From the NCBI GenBank assembly GCA_046733355.1, contig JBKPOZ010000010.1, positions 62,001 to 126,000 of the forward strand: a stretch of 64,000 nucleotides of DNA, written 5' to 3'. Positions 34,007 through 43,073 of this stretch are shown one piece after another; the first letter of the stretch is position 1, and every line of letters starts with the position of its first letter. The notes beneath the pieces are model-generated. The model made no database searches, was not told the DNA's origin, and saw nothing but the letters and a program-made list of their open reading frames with translations. The position numbers were made by a program, and so were the translations under genes. This DNA is from VAZQ01 sp046733355 (lineage in GTDB: Bacteria; Pseudomonadota; Alphaproteobacteria; Rhizobiales; Xanthobacteraceae).

Positions 34007-35952
34007 TGGCGGTATCGCTCCAGGAAAGCTCGACTGCATCGAGCCTCGACCGCGCGATCGAGAAGGCGGCAACGGCGCTGCTCGCCTTGCAGAAACCGGA
34101 CGGGCACTGGGTGTTCGAGCTCGAGGCGGATGCGACCATCCCGGCCGAATATGTCCTGCTCCGTCAATATCTGGGCGAGCCGGACGACCGCGTGCTCGAA
34201 AGCAAGATTGCGGTTTATCTGCGCCGCGTCCAGGGTACTCACGGCGGCTGGGCGCTTTATCAGGACGGCCCCTTCGACATGAGCGCGAGCGTCAAAGCCT
34301 ATTTCGCGCTCAAGATGATCGGCGAGCCCGTCGCGGCGCCGCACATGGTACGCGCCCGCGAGGCGATCCGCGCGCGCGGCGGCGCTGCGCGATCAAACGT
34401 GTTCACGCGCGTGCTGATGGCGCTGTTCGGATTCATCCCGTGGCGGGCGGTGCCGGTGATGCCGGTCGAGATCATGCTGCTGCCCAAATGGTTTCCGTTC
34501 CATCTGGACAAGATCTCCTACTGGAGCCGCACCGTGATCGTGCCGCTCCTGGTGCTGCAGGCGCGCAAGCCGAGGGCGCGCAACCCGCGGCAGGTCACGA
34601 TTGACGAGCTCTTTCTCGAGCCGCCGCAGAGCGTCGGCGCCGCGCCCAAGGCACCGCAGCAGAAAGCGTCCTGGTTCTGGTTCTTTCGCGGCGTGGATGC
34701 GGTGCTGCGGGCGATCGAGCCGCGCTTTCCGGCGCGCTGGCGCGAACGCGCGATAGAAAGTGCGCGCACGTGGGTGGTCGAGCGGCTCAACGGCGAGGAC
34801 GGGCTCGGCGCGATTTTCCCGGCGATGGCCAACAGCGTAATCATGTTCGACGTGCTCGGCTATGCGGAAAACCATCCGCACCGGGCGATCGCGCGGCGCT
34901 CGATCGAGAAGCTTCTGGTCGTGCACGAGCAGGAGGCCTACTGCCAACCGTGTGTCTCTCCGATCTGGGACACCGGGTTGGCGTGCCATGCTTTGCTCGA
35001 GCTCGGCGATGCACGCGCGCACCGGCAGGCCTGCAACGGACTCGAATGGTTGGCGCCCAGGCAGGTCCTCGACGTCAAAGGAGACTGGGCGGCGCGTCGG
35101 CCCGACGTGCCGCCGGGCGGCTGGGCGTTCCAGTACGCCAATGCGCATTATCCCGATGTCGACGACACGGCAGTCGTTGCTCTGGCCATGGACCGCAGCG
35201 CGCAGCCGCAGTTCCACGCTTCGATCGAAGCGGCGAAAAAATGGATTCTCGGGATGCAGAGCAGCAATGGTGGCTGGGGCGCATTCGATGCCGAGAACGA
35301 GTACTATTACCTCAACAACATTCCTTTCGCCGATCACGGCGCGCTGTTGGACCCGCCGACCGAGGACGTTACCGCGCGCTGCCTGTCCATGCTGGTGCAG
35401 ATCGACGAGCGGGCGCGCAGCGGCGAAGCCGTTAGCCGTGCCATCGATTATCTGCGCCGTACGCAACTGGCGGACGGCAGCTGGTACGGCCGCTGGGGCA
35501 TGAATTACATCTACGGCACCTGGTCGGTGCTCTGCGCGCTCAACGCAGCCGGGCTCGAGCACGACAGTCCCGAATTCCGCAAGGCGGTGGGCTGGCTCGT
35601 GCAGATCCAGAAGGCCGACGGCGGCTGGGGCGAGGATGGCTCGAGCTACAGACTGGACTATCGCGGCTACGAGCAGGCGCCGAGCACGGCGTCACAAACG
35701 GCCTGGGCGCTGCTTGGCCTGATGGCCGCGGGCGAGATCGATCACCCCGCGGTGGAACGGGGCATTGCGTATCTCGCGCGCACGCAGGCGGAGGACGGCT
35801 TCTGGGCGGAGCCGCGTTATACCGCCACCGGATTCCCGCGCGTCTTCTATTTGCGCTACCACGGTTATTCCAAATTTTTTCCGCTCTGGGCACTGGCGCG
35901 CTACCGCAACCTGAAATCCGGCAACGCCCGCACCGTCGCCTGGGGGATGTGA
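34006..35952 (+). CDS. shc: Squalene-hopene cyclase
   Basis: The 648-residue monotopic membrane enzyme cyclises squalene to hopene/hopanol. The catalytic DxDD motif is YPDVDDTAVVAL (Asp near residues 384-387). QW repeats occur at KPDGHWVFELEADATIPAEY, GTHGGWALYQDGPFDMSASV, QSSNGGWGAFDAENEYYYLN, LADGSWYGRWGMNYIYGTW and KADGGWGEDGSSY. Length and motif order fit the family. It is the last gene of the overlapping hpnC-hpnD-hpnE-shc chain; repeat B1 follows the stop by 11 bp. Confidence 0.96.
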   Translation: MAVSLQESSTASSLDRAIEKAATALLALQKPDGHWVFELEADATIPAEYVLLRQYLGEPDDRVLESKIAVYLRRVQGTHGGWALYQDGPFDMSASVKAYFALKMIGEPVAAPHMVRAREAIRARGGAARSNVFTRVLMALFGFIPWRAVPVMPVEIMLLPKWFPFHLDKISYWSRTVIVPLLVLQARKPRARNPRQVTIDELFLEPPQSVGAAPKAPQQKASWFWFFRGVDAVLRAIEPRFPARWRERAIESARTWVVERLNGEDGLGAIFPAMANSVIMFDVLGYAENHPHRAIARRSIEKLLVVHEQEAYCQPCVSPIWDTGLACHALLELGDARAHRQACNGLEWLAPRQVLDVKGDWAARRPDVPPGGWAFQYANAHYPDVDDTAVVALAMDRSAQPQFHASIEAAKKWILGMQSSNGGWGAFDAENEYYYLNNIPFADHGALLDPPTEDVTARCLSMLVQIDERARSGEAVSRAIDYLRRTQLADGSWYGRWGMNYIYGTWSVLCALNAAGLEHDSPEFRKAVGWLVQIQKADGGWGEDGSSYRLDYRGYEQAPSTASQTAWALLGLMAAGEIDHPAVERGIAYLARTQAEDGFWAEPRYTATGFPRVFYLRYHGYSKFFPLWALARYRNLKSGNARTVAWGM

Positions 35953-35962
35953 AATGCGGTCT

Positions 35963-36051
35963 CGTCATGCCCGGCCTTGTGCCGCGCATCCACGTCTTCT
36001 TCCGCTGCTACACCGAAGACGTGGATGGCCGGGACAAGCCCGGCCATGACG
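35963..36051. repeat. Repeat family B, copy 1 (GTCATGCCCGG...CCACGTC palindrome)
   Basis: CGTCATGCCCGGCCTTGTGC then CGCGCATCCACGTCTT, a short spacer, and AAGACGTGGATGGCCGGGAC then AAGCCCGGCCATGACG. Large imperfect palindrome with copies at 48101-48271, 54554-54643 and 59104-59188. It separates shc from the GIY-YIG gene. Confidence 0.9.
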
Positions 36052-36080
36052 AACTAACCGCCAGCGCCTGGAACGGCTGA

Positions 36081-36365
36081 ATGGGCGGGTGGGTCTACAT
36101 CATGACCAACCGGCGCAATGGCACGCTATACATTGGCGTGACTAGCGATTTACCGCGACGCGCTTATGAACACAGGGAGGGTTTGATTGACGGATTCACT
36201 AAGCGATATGGTCTGAAGATGCTTGTTTATTACGAACAGCACGAAGACATTTACAATGCAATTCAGCGCGAAAAGACAATAAAGCATTGGCCGCCAGCTT
36301 GGAAGGTGCGGCTGATTCACTCAATGAATCCGGATTGGGCAGACTTATACAGCAGTTTATTTTGA
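36081..36365 (+). CDS. GIY-YIG nuclease family protein (single domain)
   Basis: A 94-residue protein consisting of one GIY-YIG domain: GGWVYIMTNRRNGTLYIGVT (the VYI..YIG pair), SDLPRRAYEHREG with the catalytic Arg, and a C-terminal IKHWPPAWKVRLIHSMNPDW. Standalone members are common in alphaproteobacteria, with no agreed function; the fold is that of UvrC and homing endonucleases. It sits 30 bp after repeat B1, inside the hopanoid locus between shc and the inverted hpnH. It is visibly lower in GC than its neighbours, suggesting separate acquisition. Confidence 0.85.
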   Translation: MGGWVYIMTNRRNGTLYIGVTSDLPRRAYEHREGLIDGFTKRYGLKMLVYYEQHEDIYNAIQREKTIKHWPPAWKVRLIHSMNPDWADLYSSLF

Positions 36366-36375
36366 CGGCAGACGG

Positions 36376-37503
36376 TTACGCCGCCGCCTGCTTCTCCGCA
36401 TCGCGGATGGAGGCGAGCTCCTGCTCCACGTGACGTGAGAACACGAACTCCGCGGGCCGCTGCTTGTCGAGCGGGATTTCGGGCGCCATCGCCCCCTGCG
36501 TGCGTATGCCGGAGATCGCCACCTTCAGCGCCTGCCACGGACGGGTGAACGCGACCTCCGCGGCGGTCGCCTCATAGCCGCAATGCGCCATGCAGTTCGC
36601 GCACTTCTCGTATTTGCCGGTGCCGTAGGAATCCCAATCGGTGGTTTCCATCAGCTCGCGAAAACTTTTCGCGTAGCCCTCGCCGAGAAGATAACAGGGC
36701 TTCTGCCATCCAAAAATATTGCGCGTCGGCATGCCCCACGGCGTGCAGTGGTAGGTCTGGTTGCCGGCAAGAAAATCGAGAAAGAGCCGCGAGTGCATGA
36801 AATTCCAGTTCTTGCCGGCACCCAGGCTGAACACCTTGCGGAACAGCTCCTTGGTTTTGCGACGGCTCAGGAAATGCTCCTGGTCGGGGGCGCGCTCGTA
36901 GGCATAGCCGGGCGAAATGGAAATGCCGACGCCGAGCTCCTCGGCGTAATCGAGGAAGGCGGCGATGTCCTCGGCTGAATGGCCGTCGTAAATCGTGGCG
37001 TTGACATTGACGGTGAAGCCTTTCGCCTTCGCCGCCTTGATCGCGGAGACGGCACGGTCGAACACCCCTTTTTGCGAAACCGATTTGTCGTGATGCTCGC
37101 GCAAGCCGTCGAGGTGCACCGAAAAGAACAGATAGGGTGACGGCTCGAACAGATGCAGTTTCTTCTCCAGCAGGAGCGCGTTGGTACACAGGGAGACGAA
37201 CTTCCTCTTGGCGACGAGGCCGCGCACGATGCCGCCGATCTCGCGATGAATGAGCGGCTCGCCGCCCGGGATCGCCACCATGGGCGCGCCGCATTCGTCG
37301 GCGGCATCCAGGCATTCCTTCACGGAAAGCCGGCGATTGAGGATCTCATCCGGATAGTCGATCTTTCCGCAGCCGACGCAAGCGAGATTGCAGCGAAAGA
37401 GCGGCTCCAGCATCAGAACGAGGGGATAGCGCTTGCGGCCCAGGAGCTTCTGCTTGAAGATGTAGGCGCCGATCCGCGCTTCCTTGAAATACGGAATTTG
37501 CAT
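36376..37503 (-). CDS. hpnH: Adenosyl-hopene transferase HpnH (radical SAM)
   Basis: HpnH adds a 5'-deoxyadenosyl radical to hopene, giving adenosylhopane. The 375-residue product starts MQIPYFKEARIGAYIFKQKL and has the 4Fe-4S cluster motif FRCNLACVGCGKIDYPDE (Cys 38, 42, 45), VAIPGGEPLIHREIGGIVRG, FFSVHLDGLREHHDKSV, and the C-terminal HpnH-specific region with KYEKCANCMAHCGYEATAAE. It is on the opposite strand to the other hopanoid genes, converging on the GIY-YIG gene 10 bp away. HpnG, the next pathway enzyme, is not present. Confidence 0.95.
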   Translation of the reverse strand: MQIPYFKEARIGAYIFKQKLLGRKRYPLVLMLEPLFRCNLACVGCGKIDYPDEILNRRLSVKECLDAADECGAPMVAIPGGEPLIHREIGGIVRGLVAKRKFVSLCTNALLLEKKLHLFEPSPYLFFSVHLDGLREHHDKSVSQKGVFDRAVSAIKAAKAKGFTVNVNATIYDGHSAEDIAAFLDYAEELGVGISISPGYAYERAPDQEHFLSRRKTKELFRKVFSLGAGKNWNFMHSRLFLDFLAGNQTYHCTPWGMPTRNIFGWQKPCYLLGEGYAKSFRELMETTDWDSYGTGKYEKCANCMAHCGYEATAAEVAFTRPWQALKVAISGIRTQGAMAPEIPLDKQRPAEFVFSRHVEQELASIRDAEKQAAA

Positions 37504-37778
37504 CAGATTGCTTTCATTCGGACCTGTCCCGTGCCGCGCCGGGATTCGCTCTGCCCCGTAGTTTTGCCTTTCCGCTCGGGAAAGTCGAGGCCACGCAGCT
37601 TCCGCCCGCCATTTGCGTTTTCCAACTTGCGTTCCGGCGTCCGGTTCCTAAATGCGTCGCCTTCGCGCTGCTCCGGATTTGTTCCCGGCGTTGTCAATCC
37701 ACTTAGCGCCTGTTATCTCGCGTTCTCGCCCTGATTTCGGGCGCTCCCTTTCCCGTGAGCTGAAAATACCGCCAGGGC

Positions 37779-40373
37779 ATGCTGCGTAACGCCATTGTCG
37801 CCACCGTTAATTTCTGCATCCGCCGCCCGGTGCTCACCGTGCTGCTCGCGGCGGTTTTGGCGAGTGTGGCGGGCACCTATGCGGTGAAGCACTTTGCGCT
37901 CGACGCGGACGCCAACAATCTGATCTCGCATGACCTGCCCTGGCGCAAGCACGAGGCGGAATTCGAAAAGCTCTTTCCATCGCGCTACGAGACCATTCTC
38001 GCCGTCATCGAGGCACCGACCTCGGAGCTGGCTTCGCAGGCGGCGGCCGCGCTCGTGGAGCGGCTCAGCGCGCGGAAGGAGCTGTTTCACTCCGTCGCCG
38101 AGCTGGGGGGCGGCCCGTTCTTCGACAAGAACGGACTGCTTTTCCTGCCGACGAGCGAGGTGGAGCGCACCACCAGGATGCTCGGCGAAGCAAAGATGAT
38201 GATCCAGGTGCTGGCGCAGGACTCTAACCTGCGCGGTCTTGCCACCGCCCTCAATTACGGTCTCGTTGGCCTGCGCGCGAAGCGCTACACGCTCGACGAC
38301 ATGTCCGTCACGCTGAATATGGGTGCGGACACGCTGGATGCGGTGATCGAAGGAAAGCCGGCAAGCTTCTCCTGGCGCGCGATGCTCCAGGGGAGCCCTC
38401 CGACACCCGGCGAGCGGCGGCGCTTCATCGAGATCAGGCCGGTGCTCGATTACACCGCGCTGCTTCCGGGAAAGCGGGCGACGGACGCCATCCGACAGGA
38501 TGCGGCCGATCTCGGCCTGGGCGCGCGATATCGCGCAAACCTGCGGCTCACCGGCCAGGTGCCCATATCCGACGAGGAATATGCCACGGTGCAGGAAGGC
38601 GCCTTCGTCAATACGAGCGCAACCATCCTCATTGTGCTGACGATTCTTTGGCTCGCCTTGCGCTCGCCGCGCCTGATCGCGGCCGTGGCGATAAGCCTCC
38701 TCGTCGGGCTTTCCATCACCGCCGGGATCGGTCTTGCGCTTGTCGGCACGCTCAATCTCATATCGATCGCCTTTGCCGTGCTCTTTATCGGTCTTGGCGT
38801 CGATTTCGGCATTCAGTTCAGCGTGCGCTACCGCGCCGAGCGCCACGAGGTCGACGATCTCTCCGACGCCTTGCTCAATACCGCCAAATATGTCGGCGCG
38901 CCGCTCACGCTCGCGGCTACCGCGACCGCGGCAGGCTTTCTATCCTTCCTGCCGACCGAATATCGGGGCCTTTCCGAGCTCGGCCTGCTCGCCGGCGTCG
39001 GTATGCTCGTCGCGTATGTGACGAGCATCACCGTCATTCCCGCGCTGCTGATGTTGCTGAAAGCTCCGGGCGAGCCTGCCGAGATGGGGTTCAAGACGCT
39101 CGCGCCGGTCGATCGTTTCATGGAGCGCTACCGCATTCCCGTTATTGTCGGAACCGCGCTGGTCGTCGCGGCGGGGTTACCGCTGCTTTACTGGGTGCAA
39201 TTCGATTTCAACCCGCTCAATCTGCGCAGTGACAAGGTCGAGTCGGTCGCCACCTTTCTGGAGCTGCGCAGCGATCCCGCCATGGGCACGAACGCGATCT
39301 ATCTGCTCGCGCCTACCCGGGAAGCAGCAGACGCGGACGCGGCAAAGCTCGCGAAACTGCCCGAAGTCGCACGCGTGAACACGGTCGAGAGCTTTATTCC
39401 GGAAGACCAGCAGCCCAAGCTCGCCGCCATTCATCAGCTCGCTAGCGTGCTCGGGCCGGCGCTTGTGCCGGACGCGACAAAGCCGCCTCCAACCGATGCG
39501 CAGGACGTGATCGCGGTGAAGCTGGCCATTGATGCACTGAACAAAGCAGCGGCGGGCCAGACCGGGAAGGGCGCCGCCGCGGCGAAGCGGCTGGCCGACG
39601 ATCTGGCGCGCCTCGCGGAAGGGGACGAGGCGCTGCGCCAGCGCGCGCAGGCGGCGTTCATCGCGCCGCTCCACACCGCGCTCGATCAGCTGCGCAATTA
39701 TCTGCAAGCGCAGCCGGTTTCCCTGGAGACCTTGCCCGGCAGCATCGCGCGCGAGTGGGTGACGGAGGACGGCCGCTACAAGCTGGAGATCCAGCCGAAG
39801 GGCGATCCCAATGATAACGAGACGATCCGCCGTTTCGCGAGCGTCGTGCAGGCGGCCGAGCCCGACGTGACCGGCGGCCCGGTGACCATTCTCGAATCCG
39901 GACGCACCATGGTGCGTGCCTTTTTCCAGGCTGGCTTTTGGGCGCTCGCGTCGATCACCATCCTGCTGTGGATCGTGCTGCGCCGGTTCGGCGACGTGCT
40001 GCTCACGCTCATTCCCCTGTTCGTTGCCGGCCTCGTCACCATGGAGCTGATGGTGCTCCTCGGCATGAAGCTCAATTTCGCCAACATCATCGCGCTGCCG
40101 CTGCTCCTTGGCGTCGGCGTCGCGTTCAAGATCTATTACATCATGGCGTGGCGCGCCGGCCAAACCGACCTGTTGCAATCAAGCCTGACGCGCGCCGTGT
40201 TGTTCAGCGCGCTGACCACCGCGACCGCGTTCGGCAGCCTCTGGCTTTCCAGCCACCCCGGCACGTCGAGCATGGGCAAGCTGATGGCACTGGCGCTCGT
40301 CACCACCATGGCGGCTGCGGTGTTGTTCCAGCCGGTGCTCATGGGCCCGCCGCGCGAGACGGCGAGCGCCTGA
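37779..40373 (+). CDS. hpnN: Hopanoid transporter HpnN (RND/MMPL type)
   Basis: The 864-residue inner-membrane RND protein is needed to move hopanoids to the outer membrane. Layout: TM1 (RRPVLTVLLAAVLASVAGTY), a periplasmic domain, TM2-6 including TILIVLTILWLALRSPRLIA and LFIGLGVDFGIQFSVRYRAE (the RND Asp-containing TM4), a second periplasmic domain from ~450, and TM8-12 including FGDVLLTLIPLFVAGLVTME and SSHPGTSSMGKLMALALVTT. Length fits HpnN. It is divergent from hpnH, with a 275 bp space that should hold both promoters; I see no gene there. Confidence 0.94.
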   Translation: MLRNAIVATVNFCIRRPVLTVLLAAVLASVAGTYAVKHFALDADANNLISHDLPWRKHEAEFEKLFPSRYETILAVIEAPTSELASQAAAALVERLSARKELFHSVAELGGGPFFDKNGLLFLPTSEVERTTRMLGEAKMMIQVLAQDSNLRGLATALNYGLVGLRAKRYTLDDMSVTLNMGADTLDAVIEGKPASFSWRAMLQGSPPTPGERRRFIEIRPVLDYTALLPGKRATDAIRQDAADLGLGARYRANLRLTGQVPISDEEYATVQEGAFVNTSATILIVLTILWLALRSPRLIAAVAISLLVGLSITAGIGLALVGTLNLISIAFAVLFIGLGVDFGIQFSVRYRAERHEVDDLSDALLNTAKYVGAPLTLAATATAAGFLSFLPTEYRGLSELGLLAGVGMLVAYVTSITVIPALLMLLKAPGEPAEMGFKTLAPVDRFMERYRIPVIVGTALVVAAGLPLLYWVQFDFNPLNLRSDKVESVATFLELRSDPAMGTNAIYLLAPTREAADADAAKLAKLPEVARVNTVESFIPEDQQPKLAAIHQLASVLGPALVPDATKPPPTDAQDVIAVKLAIDALNKAAAGQTGKGAAAAKRLADDLARLAEGDEALRQRAQAAFIAPLHTALDQLRNYLQAQPVSLETLPGSIAREWVTEDGRYKLEIQPKGDPNDNETIRRFASVVQAAEPDVTGGPVTILESGRTMVRAFFQAGFWALASITILLWIVLRRFGDVLLTLIPLFVAGLVTMELMVLLGMKLNFANIIALPLLLGVGVAFKIYYIMAWRAGQTDLLQSSLTRAVLFSALTTATAFGSLWLSSHPGTSSMGKLMALALVTTMAAAVLFQPVLMGPPRETASA

Positions 40374-40393
40374 GGCTGGGCGCGGCAGCAGCT

Positions 40394-41263
40394 TCAGAAC
40401 GGGCGCGAAGTGCCAGGCGACGCAGTCAAAAAGCCTGGCACGAAGTCGCTTTCGCGATGGCGGCCGCCGAGGCCGCCTGCAAACCAGGCCGCCGCGGCGC
40501 CGGCAAGAAGGGATGCGCCAGTCATAAAGGCGAGCAGTGTCGAGCTTGCGCGCGCGCGCCGCACTGCTCTTTGCGCCTGCGTGCTGATCTCTGCGACGCG
40601 ACGGTCCGCATCCGGCTGCGCCAACCCGGTGCGTGCCATCACCATGCGCGCGAGAGAGGCGCGATCATCCGCCGTCATTCCGGAATGTCCAGCGGCCGTG
40701 CTCAGAAGGCGGGTTGCCTGCGCGCGCACATCCGCATCGATAGGTTCGCCCGCCCGACGGTCGGAACGAAACAGCCGGTCGACCTCGAAGGCGAGCAAAG
40801 GCTCGACCGTCGAGGAGGCGGGGCCCAGGGCCGCATTGGCGGCCGGCGGAGCTGCCTTGTTCGCCAGCACGACCGCCAGCATGGCGCCAAGCAGCGTCGC
40901 GAGCGCCCATGCGAGCAAGCCCCGCATGCCGTCGCGCAACTCGGATTCCGGCGTCGCCGTCGCCGCCGCTGCCCAGCGTGGCCGCATGCGCCCCGCTACG
41001 TAGCCGCCGACGCCGTAGCCAACCACTGCCGTCAGGAGCAGCCAGATTCCCGTCAAAAGGGCGAGCGCGACGGATGTGTCGCGCCACGTCGGGGACGGCG
41101 AGTTCAGCGCAAGCCCGATGGCTGTGCCGAACGAGAGCAGCACGAAAATCACCGCAGCTGCTGCAATTGCTCCCGCAATGATGGAACCCCATGACAGGGA
41201 AAGCGCGCCTTGCGCCGCGGCAGTTCCTGCGACCTCCGCGCGATAGGGCGGTTGATCGTTCAT
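40394..41263 (-). CDS. Conserved membrane protein of unknown function
   Basis: A 289-residue protein with about four TM helices: WGSIIAGAIAAAAVIFVLLS, SVALALLTGIWLLLTAVVGY, GLLAWALATLLGAMLAVVLA and STLLAFMTGASLLAGAAAAW near the C-terminus. Between the third and fourth lies a ~110-residue soluble part (FRSDRRAGEPIDADVRAQAT, MTADDRASLARMVMARTGLA). Similar alphaproteobacterial proteins are sometimes labelled PhnA-like without support. A strong GAGGAGG lies upstream of the ATG. It starts 11 bp after the stop of the 24-residue microprotein at 41274-41348, so the two form an operon. Confidence 0.8.
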   Translation of the reverse strand: MNDQPPYRAEVAGTAAAQGALSLSWGSIIAGAIAAAAVIFVLLSFGTAIGLALNSPSPTWRDTSVALALLTGIWLLLTAVVGYGVGGYVAGRMRPRWAAAATATPESELRDGMRGLLAWALATLLGAMLAVVLANKAAPPAANAALGPASSTVEPLLAFEVDRLFRSDRRAGEPIDADVRAQATRLLSTAAGHSGMTADDRASLARMVMARTGLAQPDADRRVAEISTQAQRAVRRARASSTLLAFMTGASLLAGAAAAWFAGGLGGRHRESDFVPGFLTASPGTSRPF

Positions 41264-41273
41264 CGTGACCTCC

Positions 41274-41348
41274 TCAGCGGAGGCCGAAGAAGGAAAGAAT
41301 CGCCATTATGACGACGATCAGACCGATCAGGTATATGATTCCATTCAT
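41274..41348 (-). CDS. 24-residue hydrophobic microprotein
   Basis: ATG at 41348, stop at 41274-41276: MNGIIYLIGLIVVIMAILSF then FGLR. It is one predicted TM helix with a short basic end. GGAGG lies 6 bp before the ATG, and the next gene's own Shine-Dalgarno overlaps its stop (TGAGGAGG). Similar tiny proteins ending SFFGLR are, as I recall, common in alphaproteobacteria. Function unknown; a partner of the membrane protein downstream is plausible. Confidence 0.75.
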   Translation of the reverse strand: MNGIIYLIGLIVVIMAILSFFGLR

Positions 41349-41560
41349 GGTCGCCTCCAGTGGAACTGGCTTAATTGCCAAACCAACCGCGCCTGGACGC
41401 GAAGGTTCCTGGATCGATGGCCGGAGGCGAGAGGCCAGATCTTCTTCCGTTCTGGTCGAATCACTGCCTTATCCGCTCGTTCCCGCGAAAGCCGGGACCA
41501 GTCTGCCTCTCGATGCCCACTTGCGCAGGAATAAGCGGGATACGGACTTGAAATGTTCGG

Positions 41561-42910
41561 TCAGCGGCCGCGCGGCTCGGCGGAAAGCACGCGGTCGACC
41601 ATCTGCGGCGCCAGCCCGAGATAGTTGCGCGGCGACGTGAGCCGATCGATGGTAGACTGGTCTATTCGATCTGAAACTTCGGGCTTCGCAGCGAGCGCCT
41701 CGGCGAGCGATCCGCCCTTCTCGTTCACGGTCCGGCACGCTTCATAAACGATGTCATGGGCCGCTTGCCGCCCGAGCTGCGGCGCAAGTCCCATCATCAC
41801 CGCCTCGGCGACGATGAGACCGCGGCTCAGGTCGAGGTTCTTTGCCATCTGCTTCTCGTCGACGATCAGCCCGCCGAGGGCAAATCCGGCCTGATGCAGC
41901 GCTCCGGCCGTGAGCACAAAGCTTTCCGGAACAGCAATCCACTCCGCATGCCACGGTCCGGTCGCGCGCTCGAAATCCTGGATCATGGCATCGAGCATGA
42001 GGCCGGCATGCTGGCGCACGGCCTTTGCCGCAGCGAGCATCAGCTCTGATGAGATCGGGTTGCGCTTCTGCGGCATGGTCGAGGATGCGCCACGGCCTTT
42101 GACGAAGGGCTCACAGACCTCGGCGAGCTCCGTCGACGCCATGAGCATGATATCGAGCGCGATCTTGCCTAAGGAGCCGGTGATCAGTGCGAGCAGGTTG
42201 ATGGTTTCCGCAAACGCGTCACGCGCCACGTGCCAGGTGGCGACCGGCACGCCGAGGCCGAGCTCCTCACAGAGCGCCTGCTGCACCTGCAACCCTTTCG
42301 CCCCAAGGGAGGCGAGGGTTCCGGCGGCGCCGCCGAATTGGCCGACCAAAACGCGCGGCTTGAGCTGATCGAGACGTTGCGCGTGACGGTCGAACATGGC
42401 GAGCCAGACGGCGGCCTTGTAGCCGAAGGTGATGGGGAGGGCCTGCTGCAGGTGGGTCCGCCCGGCCATCGGCGTGTCCTGGTATTTCTGCGCCAGCCCC
42501 GCCAGGATGCCGCGCAGCGCATCGATGTCCTCACCGATGATCGCGAGGCCATCGCGGATCTGCAACACGACCGCGGTATCCATGATGTCCTGCGTGGTGG
42601 CGCCCCAGTGGACATAGCGGCCCGCATCGCCGCACTGTTTTACGAGCTGGTGCACCAGCGGCAGGATCGGATAGCCGACGAGGTCGGTCTCCTGGCGCAG
42701 CAGATCGTAATCGAGGGAGGCGACATTGCATTTCGCGGCGATCTCGTCCGCTGCTTCCGCCGGGATGACGCCGCAACGCGCCTCGGCGCGCGCCAGCGCG
42801 ATCTCGACCTCCACGTAGCGCGAGATCAGCGCCTGATCGGAAAACACTTCCCGCATGCGCGGGGTGCCGAATGCGTCGCGAACCAGGATCGAGTCGATGA
42901 CGGTGGCCAT
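41561..42910 (-). CDS. Fumarase/aspartase-superfamily lyase (adenylosuccinate lyase/CMLE-like)
   Basis: A 449-residue soluble enzyme from the ATG at 42910 (MATVIDSILVRDAFGTPRMR); an ATG at 42943 is possible. Three superfamily regions are present: VHWGATTQDIMDTAVVLQI (C1), AGRTHLQQALPITFGYKAAV (C2) and the signature GRGASSTMPQKRNPISSELM (C3, catalytic Ser loop). The closest groups are 3-carboxy-cis,cis-muconate cycloisomerase and adenylosuccinate-lyase-like proteins. A housekeeping PurB is less likely because the C-terminal region is CMLE-like (SRGLIVAEAVMMGLAPQLGR). No pca genes flank it, so the substrate is open. Confidence 0.85.
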   Translation of the reverse strand: MATVIDSILVRDAFGTPRMREVFSDQALISRYVEVEIALARAEARCGVIPAEAADEIAAKCNVASLDYDLLRQETDLVGYPILPLVHQLVKQCGDAGRYVHWGATTQDIMDTAVVLQIRDGLAIIGEDIDALRGILAGLAQKYQDTPMAGRTHLQQALPITFGYKAAVWLAMFDRHAQRLDQLKPRVLVGQFGGAAGTLASLGAKGLQVQQALCEELGLGVPVATWHVARDAFAETINLLALITGSLGKIALDIMLMASTELAEVCEPFVKGRGASSTMPQKRNPISSELMLAAAKAVRQHAGLMLDAMIQDFERATGPWHAEWIAVPESFVLTAGALHQAGFALGGLIVDEKQMAKNLDLSRGLIVAEAVMMGLAPQLGRQAAHDIVYEACRTVNEKGGSLAEALAAKPEVSDRIDQSTIDRLTSPRNYLGLAPQMVDRVLSAEPRGR

Positions 42911-42964
42911 CTGCGCTACTCCAATATTCCGTTTAATGTCCAAGGGCCGTTCGCCAACTCGGCG

Positions 42965-43073
42965 TCAGCGTCGAAGTAGTTCGATGAACGGTTCAACCGT
43001 GAGTCCGGCGTCGGCGATAATACGGCGGAGCGTACCGGAGTGGGCACTAACGGGATCGGTAATGTCTATGTTA
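42965..43073 (-). pseudogene. C-terminal remnant of a HicA/YcfA-type toxin
   Basis: Directly after the hicB stop, one frame encodes about 35 residues ending NIDITDPVSAHSGTLRRIIA then DAGLTVEPFIELLRR and a stop. GTLRxIIxxAGLTVExFxxLL is the usual HicA C-terminus. The N-terminal half with the RNA-binding beta strands and catalytic His is missing, and no start codon or ribosome site belongs to the remnant. The toxin therefore looks deleted. Confidence 0.7.

Noticed and set aside
34393..35562. 389-codon minus-strand frame inside shc
   Set aside because: Mirror of the squalene-hopene cyclase coding sequence.
39177..40178. 333-codon minus-strand frame inside hpnN
   Set aside because: Mirror frame of hpnN with Gln/Arg-rich composition and no domain.
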